A DNA stretch of 64,000 nucleotides from the NCBI GenBank assembly GCA_026120185.1, contig JANUWF010001614.1:2467501-2531500 (forward strand). Reading direction: 5' to 3'. Both the position numbers and the translations under genes were made by a program. The notes under the pieces are model-generated. The model ran no database searches and was not told the DNA's origin. It saw nothing but the letters and a program-made list of their open reading frames with translations. Positions 45,496 to 56,153 of the stretch are shown piece by piece (the first letter of the stretch is position 1; each line of letters opens with the position of its first letter). This DNA is from Voacanga thouarsii (Eukaryota > Streptophyta > Magnoliopsida > Gentianales > Apocynaceae).

Positions 45496-46015
45496 GTGCC
45501 CGGAGCCGTCATCCCCAACCAACCGGCATATAGAAGCAATCTGGAGGAATCCAAGGAATTGCAAAAGCAAGTGGAGGCATTGCCTGAGAAGGGACATGTG
45601 AGAGATAGCCTAAGCCCCTGTGCGGTTCCGATTCTCTTGGTGCCCAAAAAGGATGGGACATGGCGTATGTGTGTGAATTGTCGTGCTATCAACATCATAA
45701 TGGTAAAATACCACTATCCCATTCCTAGGCTAGATGACTTGCTTGATAAGCTATTTGGTGCATGCATTTCTCAAAAATTGATTTGAAATCCAGTTACCAC
45801 CAAATTAGAATAAAGGAAGGGGATGAATGGAAAACAGCTATTTAAACTAAGGGGGCTAGAATGAATGGCTTGTCATGCCCTTTGGGTTGTCCAATGCTCC
45901 AAGTAATTTTATGCAATTAATGCACCATGTTTTGAGGGAATTCATTGGGAAATTTGTTGTTGTGTATTTTGATGATATATTAATTTACAGCAAATCATAG
46001 TGGACCATTTAAATC
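45496..46015 (+). pseudogene. Element M reverse transcriptase
   Basis: The frame 45496-45786 has CAVPILLVPKKDGTWRMCVNCRAIN and [15 protein letters not shown], the fingers and palm of gypsy RT. A frameshift near 45780 separates the middle palm. The catalytic box is present in another frame as [12 protein letters not shown], with YFDD at 45965-45976. The active site is intact but the reading frame is not. Confidence 0.87.
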
Positions 46016-46790
46016 ATGTTCAAAGTGTGCTTATTGCCCTTCGAAGGGAGAGATTGTATGCTAATCTTGAGAAATGCTCATTTTATTTGGAAATGATTAC
46101 GTTCATTGGGTATATTGTGAGTGCCAAAGGGATTGAGGTTGATGAGGGAAAAGTGAAAGCTATTCAAGATTGGCCAACCCCTACCACCCTTACCCAAGTC
46201 CGTAGTTTCCATGGGCTAGTTAGCTTTTATAAGAGGTTTATCCAAAATTTTAGCACTCTAGCAGCCCCTCTAACCGAAGTGGTAAAGAAAAAGGTGGGAT
46301 TTAGGTGGGAGGAAGCCCAACAACAAGCCTTTCAAACCATCAAAGACAAATTGAGCCAAACTTCCATTCTTATTCTTCCCAATTTTGAGAAGGCTTTTGA
46401 GATAGAATGTGATGCAAGTGGGGTGGGAATAAGTGCGGTCTTGACCCAAGATAGAAAACCCATTACATACTTTAGTGAAAAATTGTCCGGGGCAGCCCTT
46501 AACTATTCTACCTATGACAAAAAGCTTTTTGCTTTGGTGAGGACCTTAGAGTATTGGCAACACTACCTTTGGCCAAGAGAGTTTGTCATTCATACCAATC
46601 ATGAGACTCTTAAACATCTTAAGAGCCAACAAAATTTGAACAAAAGGCATGCAAGGTGGATGGAGTTTATTGGGACATTTCCATATGTCATTTAATACAA
46701 GAAGGGTAAGGAAAATGTGGTAGCGGATGCACTATCTCGAAGGTATGCACTCCTCAACATTTTGGATACTAAACTTCTTGGTTTTGAATT
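46016..46790 (+). pseudogene. Element M RT connection and RNase H
   Basis: The frame from 46000 reads [29 protein letters not shown] and [15 protein letters not shown]. RNase H follows ([42 protein letters not shown]). The HTDHETLKHL motif reads [10 protein letters not shown], losing a conserved acidic residue. A TAA at 46693 precedes KKGKENVVADALSRR, the end of RNase H. Confidence 0.88.
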
Positions 46791-47679
46791 TGTGAAAGAT
46801 TTGTATGTTGATGATGAGGAGTTTAGGGATATTTTCTATACTTGTGAGAAAGGTGCATTTGCTAAATATTATAGGCATAATGGTTTCTTATTTGGGGAGG
46901 CAAGGCTTTGTGTGCCAAAGAGTTCCATTAGGGTGTTGCTAGTTTGGGAAGCCTATAGTGGGGGACTAATGGGGCATTTTGGTGTTGCCAAAACCTTAGG
47001 CATCCTTAAGGAACAATTTTTTTTTTTGCCAAAAATAAAAAGGATGTGGAGAGACATTGTTCTCAATGCATTACTTATAGGCGAGCTAAGTCTAAAGCTC
47101 TTCCACATGGTCTTTATACTCCCTTGCCCACACCTAAATGTGCTTTAGGTTGATATATCAATGGACTTCATTTTAGGATTGCCTAGGTCCAAGGGGGGCA
47201 AGGATTCTATATTTGTGATTGTTGACAGATTTTCTAAAATGGCTCCTTTTGTGGCTTGTTTCAAGACTAATGATGCGTCCTATATTGCAAATTTATTCTT
47301 TAAGGAAGTGGTGCGAATGCATGGGATTCCAAGGACTATTGTCTCGGATAGGGATACAAAATTCCTTAGCCACGTTTGGAGAGTTTTATGGAACAAACTT
47401 GGAACCAACCTTTTGTTTTCCACAGCTTGTCATCCCCAAACAGACGGACAAACCGAGGTGGTCAATCGCATACTCACCCAACTCTTGCGGGCTATAATCA
47501 AGAAGAACTTGAAGAATTGGGAGGAGTGCTTGCCTCACATTAAGTTTGCATACAATAGGGCTATTTACTCGTACCACTTCTTATTCTCCTTTTGAAATTG
47601 TATATGGTTTTAATCCTCTAACTCTTTTAGATTTGGTTCCTTTGCTTATAGGTGAACGGTTGAACCTTGATGGAGCTAA

Positions 47680-47755
47680 GAAGGTAGAAATGGTGAAGGC
47701 ACTCCATGGAGTTAAGAAGGTAGAAATAGCGAAGGCACTCCATGAGAAGGTGAAG
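47680..47755 (+). repeat. Short tandem duplication in M integrase C-terminus
   Basis: A block of about 36 bp, GTTAAGAAGGTAGAAATAGC + GAAGGCACTCCATG, follows a near-identical copy with GAGCTAAGAAGGTAGAAATG. It adds 12 codons in frame (KKVEMVKALHG / KKVEIAKALHE). Confidence 0.7.
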
Positions 47756-48054
47756 GAAACCATTGCAAAACGCAACGAAGAGATTGCCCATAAGCGCAAT
47801 CAAGGAAGGAAAAAGGTGTCTTTTGAGTTGGGCGATTGGGTATGGGTGCACCTTCGCAAGGAAAGATTCCTCACGTAACGCCGAAGAAAACTTGAACCAA
47901 GGGGGGATGGACCATTTCAAGTTCTTGCCAAAGTTGGAGATAATACTTACAAGATAGATCTACCGGGTGAGTATCATGTTAATGCCACCTTTAATGTTAG
48001 TGACCTTTCTTCTTTTGATGTACATGATGGCAATGATTCGAAGACGAATCCTTT

Positions 48055-48069
48055 TCAAGGAGAGGGAGA
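48055..48069 (+). promoter_or_regulatory. Polypurine tract of element M
   Basis: CAAGGAGAGGGAGA lies directly before the 3' LTR start TGATGAGACTCC. It is translated in the integrase frame, as expected if the ORF overlaps the LTR. Confidence 0.8.
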
Positions 48070-48303
48070 TGATGAGACTCCACTTCATCATAGAGGACAA
48101 GGACCGATGACTAGAGTGAGGACCAAGAAGCTTCAAGATATTTTCAATTGATCATCAAACAATGCTTGAGGATGAAGGAGGATTGGATGGTTGAGGAAGC
48201 AAGCCAAGAGTTCGTGTTGATGGCCATCCACGAAGGACCCCAACAAGAACTTAAGCCGTCAGCAAAAGGGGATGAAATTTGACAAGGGAGGCTTCCAGAA
48301 GAC

Positions 48304-48420
48304 AACCGATGCCAGCTCCATGCAGCCAAACCGGTGCCGGCTCCATTCTGTCCAAAACCAACACTTAAGCAAACGAGAACCGGCCGAAAATAGAACCAAA
48401 CTAGCGCCGGCTTTCCCCTG
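48304..48420 (+). repeat. GC-rich palindromic modules in M 3' LTR
   Basis: CCGATGCCAGCTCC, ATGCAGCCAA, ACCGGTGCCGGCTCC, ATTCTGTCC; second copy about 90 bp on, AACTAGCGCCGGC. TATA lies about 132 bp downstream. Confidence 0.8.
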
Positions 48421-48551
48421 GGTCACCGCCGATTGCTCTGCATTTTATTGCTTTTCTCTGCCTTTCTTCACTTTTAAGTGTTTGCAAAGACTTATTTTGA
48501 CCCTAAAACTATAATTAAACCTTAGAGATTACTTAGTTAGGGTTAGAATAG

Positions 48552-48560
48552 TATAAATAG
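48552..48560 (+). promoter_or_regulatory. TATA box of M 3' LTR
   Basis: TATAAATAG, at the same position as in the 5' LTR. Confidence 0.6.
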
Positions 48561-49047
48561 CACCTTTATTGATTTGACAAGACAACACACTTCACTTTAT
48601 TTCAAATTGAGAAAGAATCTTAAGAGGCCCTAGCCTCCTTGTTCATCTTGTTCAAGACCAAGTTTAAGGGTTAGTCCTCCTTTTGTAAGAGTCTCTAAAT
48701 CTTTTGGATAATCCAATGTTGTTTTCTTTGAATGGGTCTTAGTTGCTTTGTTCTTCTAGGGTTCATTTGAAATTCAATACTTGGGTGCCTATTTTCTCTA
48801 TTCTATTTATTCTTGCTTGCCTTTGTTGCTTCAAGGATATTAGGGTGAGAATATAGTAGAACTTTCTACTTATCTTGAGGGTCTTTGGGGTTTTGTTCTT
48901 CAAGGGTTTGAAAGAGTGTAGTTAGTTAGGTGACTTCCTCCTTTGTCATAAGAAGAAATCTCTGTTTTGGGTTCTGTTTGCTTGACTGAACACACAACCA
49001 CCAAAAACACCCACAACACCAAGAAAAGCCACACAAGAGTCGTATCA

Positions 49048-49593
49048 CGTCTCCTCAACAATCTTAACTAATTGTTTCCTTTGATCACACAGACATTGGG
49101 AAGCTTATTCAGACCACTGAACAGATGAATTTGTATTGGCAACCAAAGAATTCACTAATGCTTCTAATGACGTCTCACTACAAACATCAATGTTAGCTTG
49201 TAATTTTGCCAATCGATCATCAATGCTGTTTTTTTTTTTTTTGAGAAATGAAATAAAAACGATGAACATGCAGCAATGATGAATAATGTAACTTAATTCA
49301 TGAAGTAATAAATAGAAATAAACCGAAATCTCTATATCGCGTTTAGGCCATTGGATCATGTACCAAGGCTAACACCTAGCAAAGACAAGACGAAAGTTAG
49401 ATAACAGAATTCAAAATTACAAGATTACAAAGTTAGTTAATAGAACATAGTCAAAGTTAGTAGATTAGGTTACAAGGGTATACACAAATACACAAGATAC
49501 AAAAGATAGCACATTTTTGCGAAAAGAACAATTATACATATTTACATATTTACATGGTTAAATCAATAAAATCCAAGTTTTCATGCTATTGTT
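49048..49593 (-). other. 5' internal region of element F
   Basis: This is the remaining 0.55 kb between the F primer-binding site and the M insertion. The reverse frame 49105-49359 contains SIDDRLAKLQANIDVC and TSLEALVNSLVANTN, a helical-looking stretch I cannot assign; it could be a Gag remnant. A T15 run is at about 49231. Confidence 0.45.
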
Positions 49594-49612
49594 CTCTGGC
49601 AACGGTGCCAAA
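49594..49612 (-). promoter_or_regulatory. Primer-binding site of element F
   Basis: On the reverse strand the LTR end ACATCA is followed by AGTTTTTGGCACCGTTGCC. This is the TGGCGCCGTTGCC-type site (with C to A/G to A decay) used by Athila/Tat elements, usually attributed to an aspartate tRNA. Confidence 0.8.
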
Positions 49613-50558
49613 AACTTGATGTGTTCTGACTTGGGTATAAAAATCCTACAAAAACTAAGCACATTCCCAATCAAATTTAAATTAAAACGTTCAACTCAAA
49701 TCACACATATGAGCATGCGTACTTATCATTAACCGACCATAGGGCTCAAACGAGTGTTGATCCTTAAGGAACAAGTACGCATTACTTACATTTCTTTCAT
49801 TGTTTAACCGACTCGATAAAGTGAAAAAGAAACAAAATAAAACAAAAGAAAATAAAAACAAAAACATATACATGTCAAAGATGGAGAAGTATGTAACTCA
49901 AACTATTGTTTAGACAAACAAGAACTCAAAGGACCTAACCATTATCATAACTAATTCTTCTCTTGGCACCATGAAGGATAAAGGTAAATTAGCATCACTT
50001 GGTCTGTCTTAACTAATTCATCCAAAAGATGCATTAAACACAATCATTAATTAAATTTCCTTGGTCTGGCAAATTTAAAGCATGAAATTAATCAATGAAT
50101 CCTTGGTCTGACAAACATCAGTTAACCTTTAATTACTCAATCCTTAGCAATTAACCTCTTTGGTTTAGCAAGTTAATAGCCAATAAATATGAAATCAATC
50201 AATTGCAACTACCGTCAACCTCTTTTGTCTAGCAAATTAATGAAAAGAAATAACCAATTAATCTCGTAATACGCCTAAGTAATTAAATACCAAGAAGAAC
50301 AATCAATTAATCAAAAGATCAAATAACTCTAAGAATCATAATTATATAAAACAATGTCAAATTACAATGAAACAATTAACATATCATTGTTCAAGAAAAA
50401 GAAAACAAAGTAAAAGAATGCATTCATAGACAAGCTTCCTTCTTCTTTCTTTGAAGACCTTCTTGTACAATCCTTCTTGAATTGAAGAATTCCTCCTTAG
50501 ATTGAGTGATTTTCTATGATGATCAATGAATTTCCCCTTTTCCCCTTGTGTTTTTCAT

Positions 50559-50567
50559 CTATTTATA
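50559..50567 (-). promoter_or_regulatory. TATA box of F 5' LTR
   Basis: CTATTTATA on the plus strand (TATAAATAG on the coding strand), 128 bp downstream of the nearest GC-rich module in transcription order. Confidence 0.6.
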
Positions 50568-50694
50568 GGCTTAGGAAGTGCCTAAACTGGTAGGTATAGT
50601 GTTCTTGGCCGAGTAGAAGTTGGAAGATACTAAAACTCCGTAGATTACCAAAAACCACATAGAAAAATCAATGCACTGCCTTAACTTCAGGGCA

Positions 50695-50945
50695 TAGCCG
50701 GCGCCGCCTTGACTCTCAGAGCCGGCGCCGGTTGTGTTCTGCTTCTCTCCTTATTCGCCGATTTTCTTCGAATTTCACATAATGAAGACCAGAATGCAGC
50801 CGACGCCACCTTAACTCTTGGAGCCCACGATGGTTCCACTCTGTTTCAGTTTGTTTTGCCAATTTTTCTATTGCTTCGAAGTTCGTGTAAACAGTGCATG
50901 GCCGGCGCCCGTTCTAAGGCCCTAGGCAGCGCCGCCTCTCCTCTG
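50695..50945. repeat. Three GC-rich palindromic modules in F 5' LTR
   Basis: The modules start near 50695, 50794 and 50897 (99 and 103 bp apart). The first is AGCCGGCGCCGCC, TTGACTCTCAGA, GCCGGCGCCGGTTG; here one core is a perfect, undecayed CCGGCGCCGG. The third is followed by CTCTGTTTTGCGACG. Confidence 0.85.
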
Positions 50946-51114
50946 TTTTGCGACGTTTTTGTTTTATTTTACCCTAAAAATCTAAAATAATGAACAAAAT
51001 ACCTTTTCAAAGGTATAATCTCGAATATGAAGGAATATAACTAGTTATTGAACAAAATGTATCACGAAAGAACCTCAAATAACTAAGACAATATGACTAA
51101 TTTAGCCCCTATCA

Positions 51115-52245
51115 GTTATCAAACAACATCTTGAGTTTATAATCCTCTATTGTGTGTGACCTATTAGGTTTCCCAGTCAATTGGTAGCGAATATGAATTA
51201 ATTCAAACGCTTTCGAGATTAATAATCCATAATTAATTAGAATTAATCATATCAATTCTAATCAAGATAGGTTTATTAATTCATCAATTAATAAACCCAT
51301 ATTCTCAGATCATGAGCGGTATCTAGCAGCACATCATGACTACCTAAGAGTCTAGGAAGTCAAGCGACTTGACATGAACCCTTCAATAACAAACTAGAGT
51401 GCAATTAACTTCTTTCACCATACAATGTCTCATTCAGTTTGGAGTACGGAATTAGTGCCAACTCCCTCCAGAATATATTAATTCTGGCCCGAAAATAATA
51501 GTACTTGCACCAGGAACCTACTACTCTAGATGTGTATCAATTGGAACTGTTTCCAATACACAATATCCTTGGCCAAGGATTTCTCGAGTAATAATTCCTA
51601 CAAGTGGCCGTGAGATATTCGCCCTTACTATTAGGAGTGGTGAATTCTTTATTGACTCTCTCAACTGCTTTCGTTTGCTTCACAATGTACCCATATCCAT
51701 CCCATATGTGGCCCTCGATCTGGCTCCAGAGATTAGAATGAAAGCACAATACTCAGCAAACAAAGTACTTTGGAGATCTCATGTCTAAGGATACTTGATC
51801 GTTTACTATATTAAGATTGTATCACTGATACTAAATAGTTATCCATGTGATTATCTCATAGCTAGGTCATCTAATGTACTTGTTCCATTAACAAGCATCC
51901 ACGTGTTAACTTGGAGTATCTCAATACTCAAGGATATGAGAAACACCGCCTGATCAAATCAGGAAGTCTAACACATGCTAGTCTTAACACATTAATGTTG
52001 TCCTATCTCATTAATACTTCTACTAGGGACTATTTAAGTACTAACACTACACAGTATAATAGGAATTTCATATCATAATCTCTATCATGATTTCCTTAAC
52101 ACAGTGTTGTGTTAATGACTTTATCTAATAGTTATATTACACAAAAGTAAACATAAGAAACTGGAAGAAAAATAATGCCTTTTATTAAAATAAGATGTGT
52201 CATATACAATGTTCAAGTGATTGCCTCTAGGGCATAACACTAACA
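51115..52245 (-). mobile_element. 3' LTR of C', U3 part (continuation of 33133-33735)
   Basis: It begins with the second GTTAT and continues CAAACAACATCTTGAG, matching element C at its GATGTTATTTGATAAC site. It ends GGCATAACACTAACA (reverse of the TGTTAG start) at 52245. Together with 33133-33735 this gives a full-length LTR of about 1.73 kb. Confidence 0.9.
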
Positions 52246-53223
52246 AACTCCCACTTGCACTAGAGCCAACCAAGCATGTATCTAATACCGAATGACTCAA
52301 CATGTTTATCATGACTCAACATGCTTATCGTGTTTCTTTTGGAATAGTGCTTTTTTAAGTGGGTTAGCTATGTTCTCATCATTGGGAACTCTCTATATTT
52401 TTACATCATTCCTATTTATGATCTCCCGAATCAAATGATAGCGTCACAATACGTGTTTGGATCGTTGGTGAGACCATGGCTCCTTTGCAAGTGCAATGGC
52501 CTTGTTGTTGTCCCAATATAGAGATATTGGACCAACACTAGGAACCACACCCTGTTCCATCACAAACTTCTGGATCCAACGGCCTCCTTAGCCACTTCAG
52601 AAGTGGTTATGTACTCAGCTTCTGTCGTAGAGTTGGCAATAGTCTCTTGTTTGAAACTTTTCCAACTTATTGCCCTTCTGCACAACGTAAACATGTAGCC
52701 TGATTATGATTTGAAATCATCTTTATCAGATTAAAAACTGACATTTGTATACTCGTTTATTTTCAAATCTCCTTCTCCATATATTAAGAACAAGTCCTTA
52801 GTCCTTTGTAAGTACATAAGGATGTTCTTCACAGCCGCCCAATAACCCTTACCAGGGTCAGATTGGTATTTGCACATCAAACTGAGATTACAAGATACAT
52901 CGGACCTTGTACATATCATAGCGTACATGATAGATCCAACTACCGAAGCATATGGAATCTTACTCATGTGATCCTTTTCAATTTGTGCCTTGGGAGACAT
53001 CGACTTCAAACGGCTTACGCCATGTGACATAGGTATGAATCACCTTTTGGATTGATCTATGATAAACCTCTTTTGCACTTTATCTATGTATGTAGATTGT
53101 GGAAGACCTAGCAACCATTTGGATCTATCTCTACAAATCCTTATTCTAAGAATATAAGTTGTTTTGCCATGGTCTTTCATGGAGAATAGTTTGGACAACC
53201 AAACTTTAACCATTTGCAAGACA
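52246..53223 (-). pseudogene. C' RNase H and RT 3' part, copy 1
   Basis: It starts with a polypurine tract (reverse strand AAGTGGGAGTTT) and reads in reverse into RNase H and RT. Frames at 52731-53030 (SKIPYASVVGSIMYAMICTR, YLQRTKDLFLIYGEGDLK) and 53040-53255 (FSMKDHGKTTYILRIRICRDRSK) show the RT thumb and RNase H. It keeps the roughly 190-bp RNase H piece (about 52399-52590) that is deleted in element C and in copy 2. At about 53224 it joins abruptly to the middle of another C LTR. Confidence 0.85.
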
Positions 53224-54288
53224 GGTAAAGTGAGATTAGAATTAGAATTAATCATAATAATCTATAATTAATTAGAATTAATCATATCAATCCTGATTAT
53301 TCTAATCAGGATTGGTTTATTAATAATCAATTAATAAACCTATATTTCCAAATCATGAGCGGTATCTCACAACACATCATGAATACCCAAGAGTCTAGGA
53401 AGTCAAGTGGCTTGACATGAATCTTTCAATAACAAACTACAGTGTAATAAGCTTCTTTCACCAAATAATATCTCATTCGGTTTGGAGTACCGAATTAGTG
53501 CCAACTCCCTCAAAAATGTATTAATTTTAGTTTGAAAATAATAGTACTTGTACCAGGAATCCACTACTCTAGATGTGTATCAATTAGAACTGTTTTCAAT
53601 ACATTATCGCCTTGGCCAAGGACTTCTCGAGTAGTAATTCTTACAAGTGGTCGTAAATATTCGCCCCACCTATTAGGAGTAGTGAATTCTTTATTGACCC
53701 TCTCAACTACTTTCGTTTATCTCACAATATATCCAATATCCATCCCATAGGTTGCTCTTGATCTAGCTCCGAAGATTGGAATCAAAGTATAATGCTCAAC
53801 AAACAAAGTATCTTGGATATCTCAAGTTTAAGAATACTTGCACGTTCGTTATATTGATATTATATCACTGGCATTAAATAGTTATCCATGTGATTATCTC
53901 ATAGCTAGGTCATTCAATGTACTTGTTCCATTAACAAGCATCCATATGTTAACTTGGAGTATCTCAATACTCACGGATATAAGAACTACTGCCTGATCAA
54001 ATTTAGAAGTTTAACACATGCTAGTCTTAACGCATTAATGATGTCCTGTTTCATTAATACTATAACTAGGGACTATTCAAGTACTAACACTATACATTAT
54101 AGTCAAAATCTCATATCATGATCTCTATCATGATTTCCTTTACACAGAGTTGTACTAGGGACTTTATCTAACAGTTATATTACTTAAAAGTAAACAAAAG
54201 AATTTGTAAGATAAATAATGCCTTTTATTAATAGAAAATTTGTCATATACAACGTATAAGAGATTGCCTCTAGGGCATAACACTCACA
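53224..54288 (-). mobile_element. C-family LTR, U3 part only (copy C4)
   Basis: The right edge is the LTR start (GGCATAACACTCACA). The left edge is the junction GGTAAAGTGAGATTAGAATT, where about 1.05 kb of LTR is fused to RT sequence. The rest of U3/R/U5 is missing. The same fusion occurs at about 55061. Confidence 0.85.
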
Positions 54289-55060
54289 TACTCCCACTTG
54301 CACTAGAACTAATCATTCATGTATCTAATACTGAATGACTCAACATGCCTATCATGTTTCTTTTGGAATAGTGCTTTTGTAAGTGGGTCAGCTATGTTCT
54401 CATCCGTGGGAACTCTCTCTATCTTTAGCTGCTTCAGAAGCAGCTATGTACTCAGCTTCTGTCGTAGAGTCGGCAATAGTCTCTTGTTTGGAACTCTTCC
54501 AACTTATTGCCCCCTTGCATAATGTAAACACGTAGCCAGATTGTGATTTCAAATCATCTTTGTCAGATTGAAAACTAGCATCAAGATACCCTTTTCTTTT
54601 CAAATCACCTTCTCCATATATTAAGAACATATCCTCAGTCCTTCGTAAGTACTTAAGGATGTTCTTTACAACCGCCCACTGACCCTCACTAGCGTTAGAT
54701 TGGTATCTGCTCGTGAAACTAAGAGCACAAGATACATCAGGCCTTATACATATCATAGCACATATGATAGATCTAATTGCCAAAGTATATGGAATCTTAC
54801 TCATGTGATCCCTTTTAACTTGTGTCTTAAGAGATATCGACTTCAAAAGGCTTACACCATGTGACATGGGTATGAATCCCCTTTTGGATTGATTCATGAT
54901 AAACCTCTTTAGCACTTTATCTATGTATGTAGACTGTTAAAGACCTAGCAACCTTTTGGATCTATCTCTATAGATCATTATTCCAAGAATATAAGTTGCT
55001 TCACCAAAGTCTTTCATGGAGAATTATTTGGACAACCAAACTTTAACCATTTGCAAGACA
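54289..55060 (-). pseudogene. C' RNase H and RT 3' part, copy 2
   Basis: The frame 54400-54915 reads SKIPYTLAIRSIICAMICIRPDVSC, YLRRTEDMFLIYGEGDLK and WKSSKQETIADSTTEAEYIAASEAAK, then shifts to DRESSHG. The roughly 190-bp RNase H segment is missing at about 54425-54436, as in element C but with a 7-base difference at the join that shifts the frame. It ends at the same LTR fusion point as copy 1. Confidence 0.85.
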
Positions 55061-56088
55061 GGTAGAGTGAGATTAGAATTAGAATTAATCATATCAATTC
55101 TAATAAGGATTGGTATATTAATTCATTAATTAATAAACCCATATTTTTAGATCAAAAGTGGCATCTAGCAACACATCATAAACATCTAAGAGTCTAGGGA
55201 GTCAAGTGGCATGACATGAACCCTTCAATAATTAACTACAGTGCAATTAACTCCTTTCATTATACAATATCTCATTCGATTTGAAGTACGAAATTAGTGC
55301 CAACTCCCTCCAAAATATATTAATTTTGGTCCGAATATAATAGTACTTGTACCAAGAACCCACTACTCTAGATGTGTATCAATTGGAACTATTTGGAATA
55401 CATTATCGCCTTGGCTAATGACTTCTCAAGTAGTAATTCCTACAAGTGGTCGTGAGATATTCGCCCCACCTATTAGGAGTGGTGAATCCTTTATTGACCA
55501 TCTCAACTATTTTCGTTTACCTCACAATGTATCCAATATCCATCCTATAGGCAGCTCTTGATCTGGCTCCAGAGATTGGAATCAAAGCACAATGCTCAAC
55601 AAACAAAGTATCTTGGAGATCTCAAATCTAAGGATACTTGCACGTTTGTTATATTGATATTATATCACTGGCACTAAATACTTATCCATGTGATTATCTC
55701 ATAGCTAGGTCATTCAATGTACTTGTTCCATTAACAAGTATCCACGTGTTAACTTAGAGTATTTCAATACTCACGGATATGAGAACCACTGTCTGATCAA
55801 ATCTGGAAGTCTAACACATGCTAGTCTTAATGCATTAATGATATCTTATCTCATTAATACTACAACTAGGGAATATTCAAGTACCAACACTATACAGTGT
55901 AGTAGGAATCTCATATCATGATCTCTATCACGATTTCCTTAACACAGTGTTGTATTAGGGACTTTATCTAATAGTTATATTACATAAAAGTAAACAAAAG
56001 AAACTATAAGATAAATAATGCCTTTTATTAATAGAATATATATCATATACAACATATAAGTGATTGCCTCTGGGGCATAACACTCACA
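55061..56088 (-). mobile_element. C-family LTR, U3 part only (copy C5)
   Basis: From the junction GGTAGAGTGAGATTAGAATT to the LTR start (GGCATAACACTCACA at 56088). It is a near repeat of 53224-54288, offset by 1,837 bp. Confidence 0.85.
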
Positions 56089-56153
56089 AACCCCCCACTT
56101 TCACTAGAGCCAATCATTCATGTATCTAATACCGAATGACTCAACATGCCTAT
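56089..56153 (-). other. C' internal 3' end next to LTR C5
   Basis: These 65 bp match the polypurine tract and terminal coding DNA of C (ACTAGAGCCAATCATTCATG, CCGAATGACTCAACATGCCTAT). They are cut by the G-family LTR. Confidence 0.75.

Larger units (their letters stand above)
46791..48069 (+). pseudogene. Element M integrase (core intact, ends broken)
   Basis: The N-terminal zinc domain is damaged: GHFGVAKTLGILKEQFF is readable, but the HHCC residues are mostly lost by substitution and a frameshift near 47070. The core in 47161-47595 keeps all three catalytic residues: Asp in SMDFILGLP (47164-47166), Asp in IVSDRDTKF (47347-47349) and Glu in GQTEVVNR (47455-47457). The C-terminal part is frameshifted near 47570 and continues [17 protein letters not shown]. 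It has a partial internal duplication (ALHGVKKVEIAKALHEK near 47690-47750) and ends YHVNATFNVSDLSSF. It reads on into the 3' LTR. Confidence 0.9.
41291..49047 (+). mobile_element. Element M, Ty3/gypsy chromovirus-type, probably CRM clade, nested in F
   Basis: Two 978-bp LTRs (41291-42268 and 48070-49047) with TGAT/ATCA ends are flanked by AGTCT (41286-41290) and CGTCT (49048-49052). Primer-binding site, gag, PR, RT, RNase H, IN and polypurine tract are all present in gypsy order. By hand count the LTRs differ at roughly 68 of 975 aligned positions (about 7%), nearly all transitions. The integrase reading frame runs through the polypurine tract into the 3' LTR (GPMTRART), and the LTR starts TGATGAGA. 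Both traits, as known to me, fit the centromeric CRM clade; no chromodomain is seen. It contains many stops and frameshifts. Confidence 0.92.
48070..49047 (+). repeat. 3' LTR of element M
   Basis: It starts TGATGAGACTCC and ends GTCGTATCA. The GC-rich modules here (48304-48420) are better preserved than in the 5' LTR (AAACCGGTGCCGGCTCC; CTAGCGCCGGCTTTCC). The TATA box is at 48552-48560. Confidence 0.93.
33736..51114 (-). mobile_element. Element F, Athila/Tat-like Ty3/gypsy, largely non-coding, carries two later insertions
   Basis: Two LTRs (33736-35256 and 49617-51114) with TGAT/ATCA ends are flanked by a perfect GTTAT duplication (33731-33735 and 51115-51119). The polypurine tract adjoins the left LTR and the primer-binding site adjoins the right LTR, so it is on the reverse strand. 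The primer site (TTTGGCACCGTTGCC) is the Athila/Tat type. Removing G2 and M leaves only about 3.3 kb of internal DNA with no protease, RT or integrase. F is therefore a deletion derivative or a non-autonomous element moved by relatives. Confidence 0.88.
49617..51114 (-). repeat. 5' LTR of element F
   Basis: 1,498 bp, partner of 33736-35256. A TATA box (reverse strand) is at 50559-50567. Three GC-rich modules lie at 50695-50945. It is followed by GTTAT and the continuation of the C' LTR. Confidence 0.9.
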
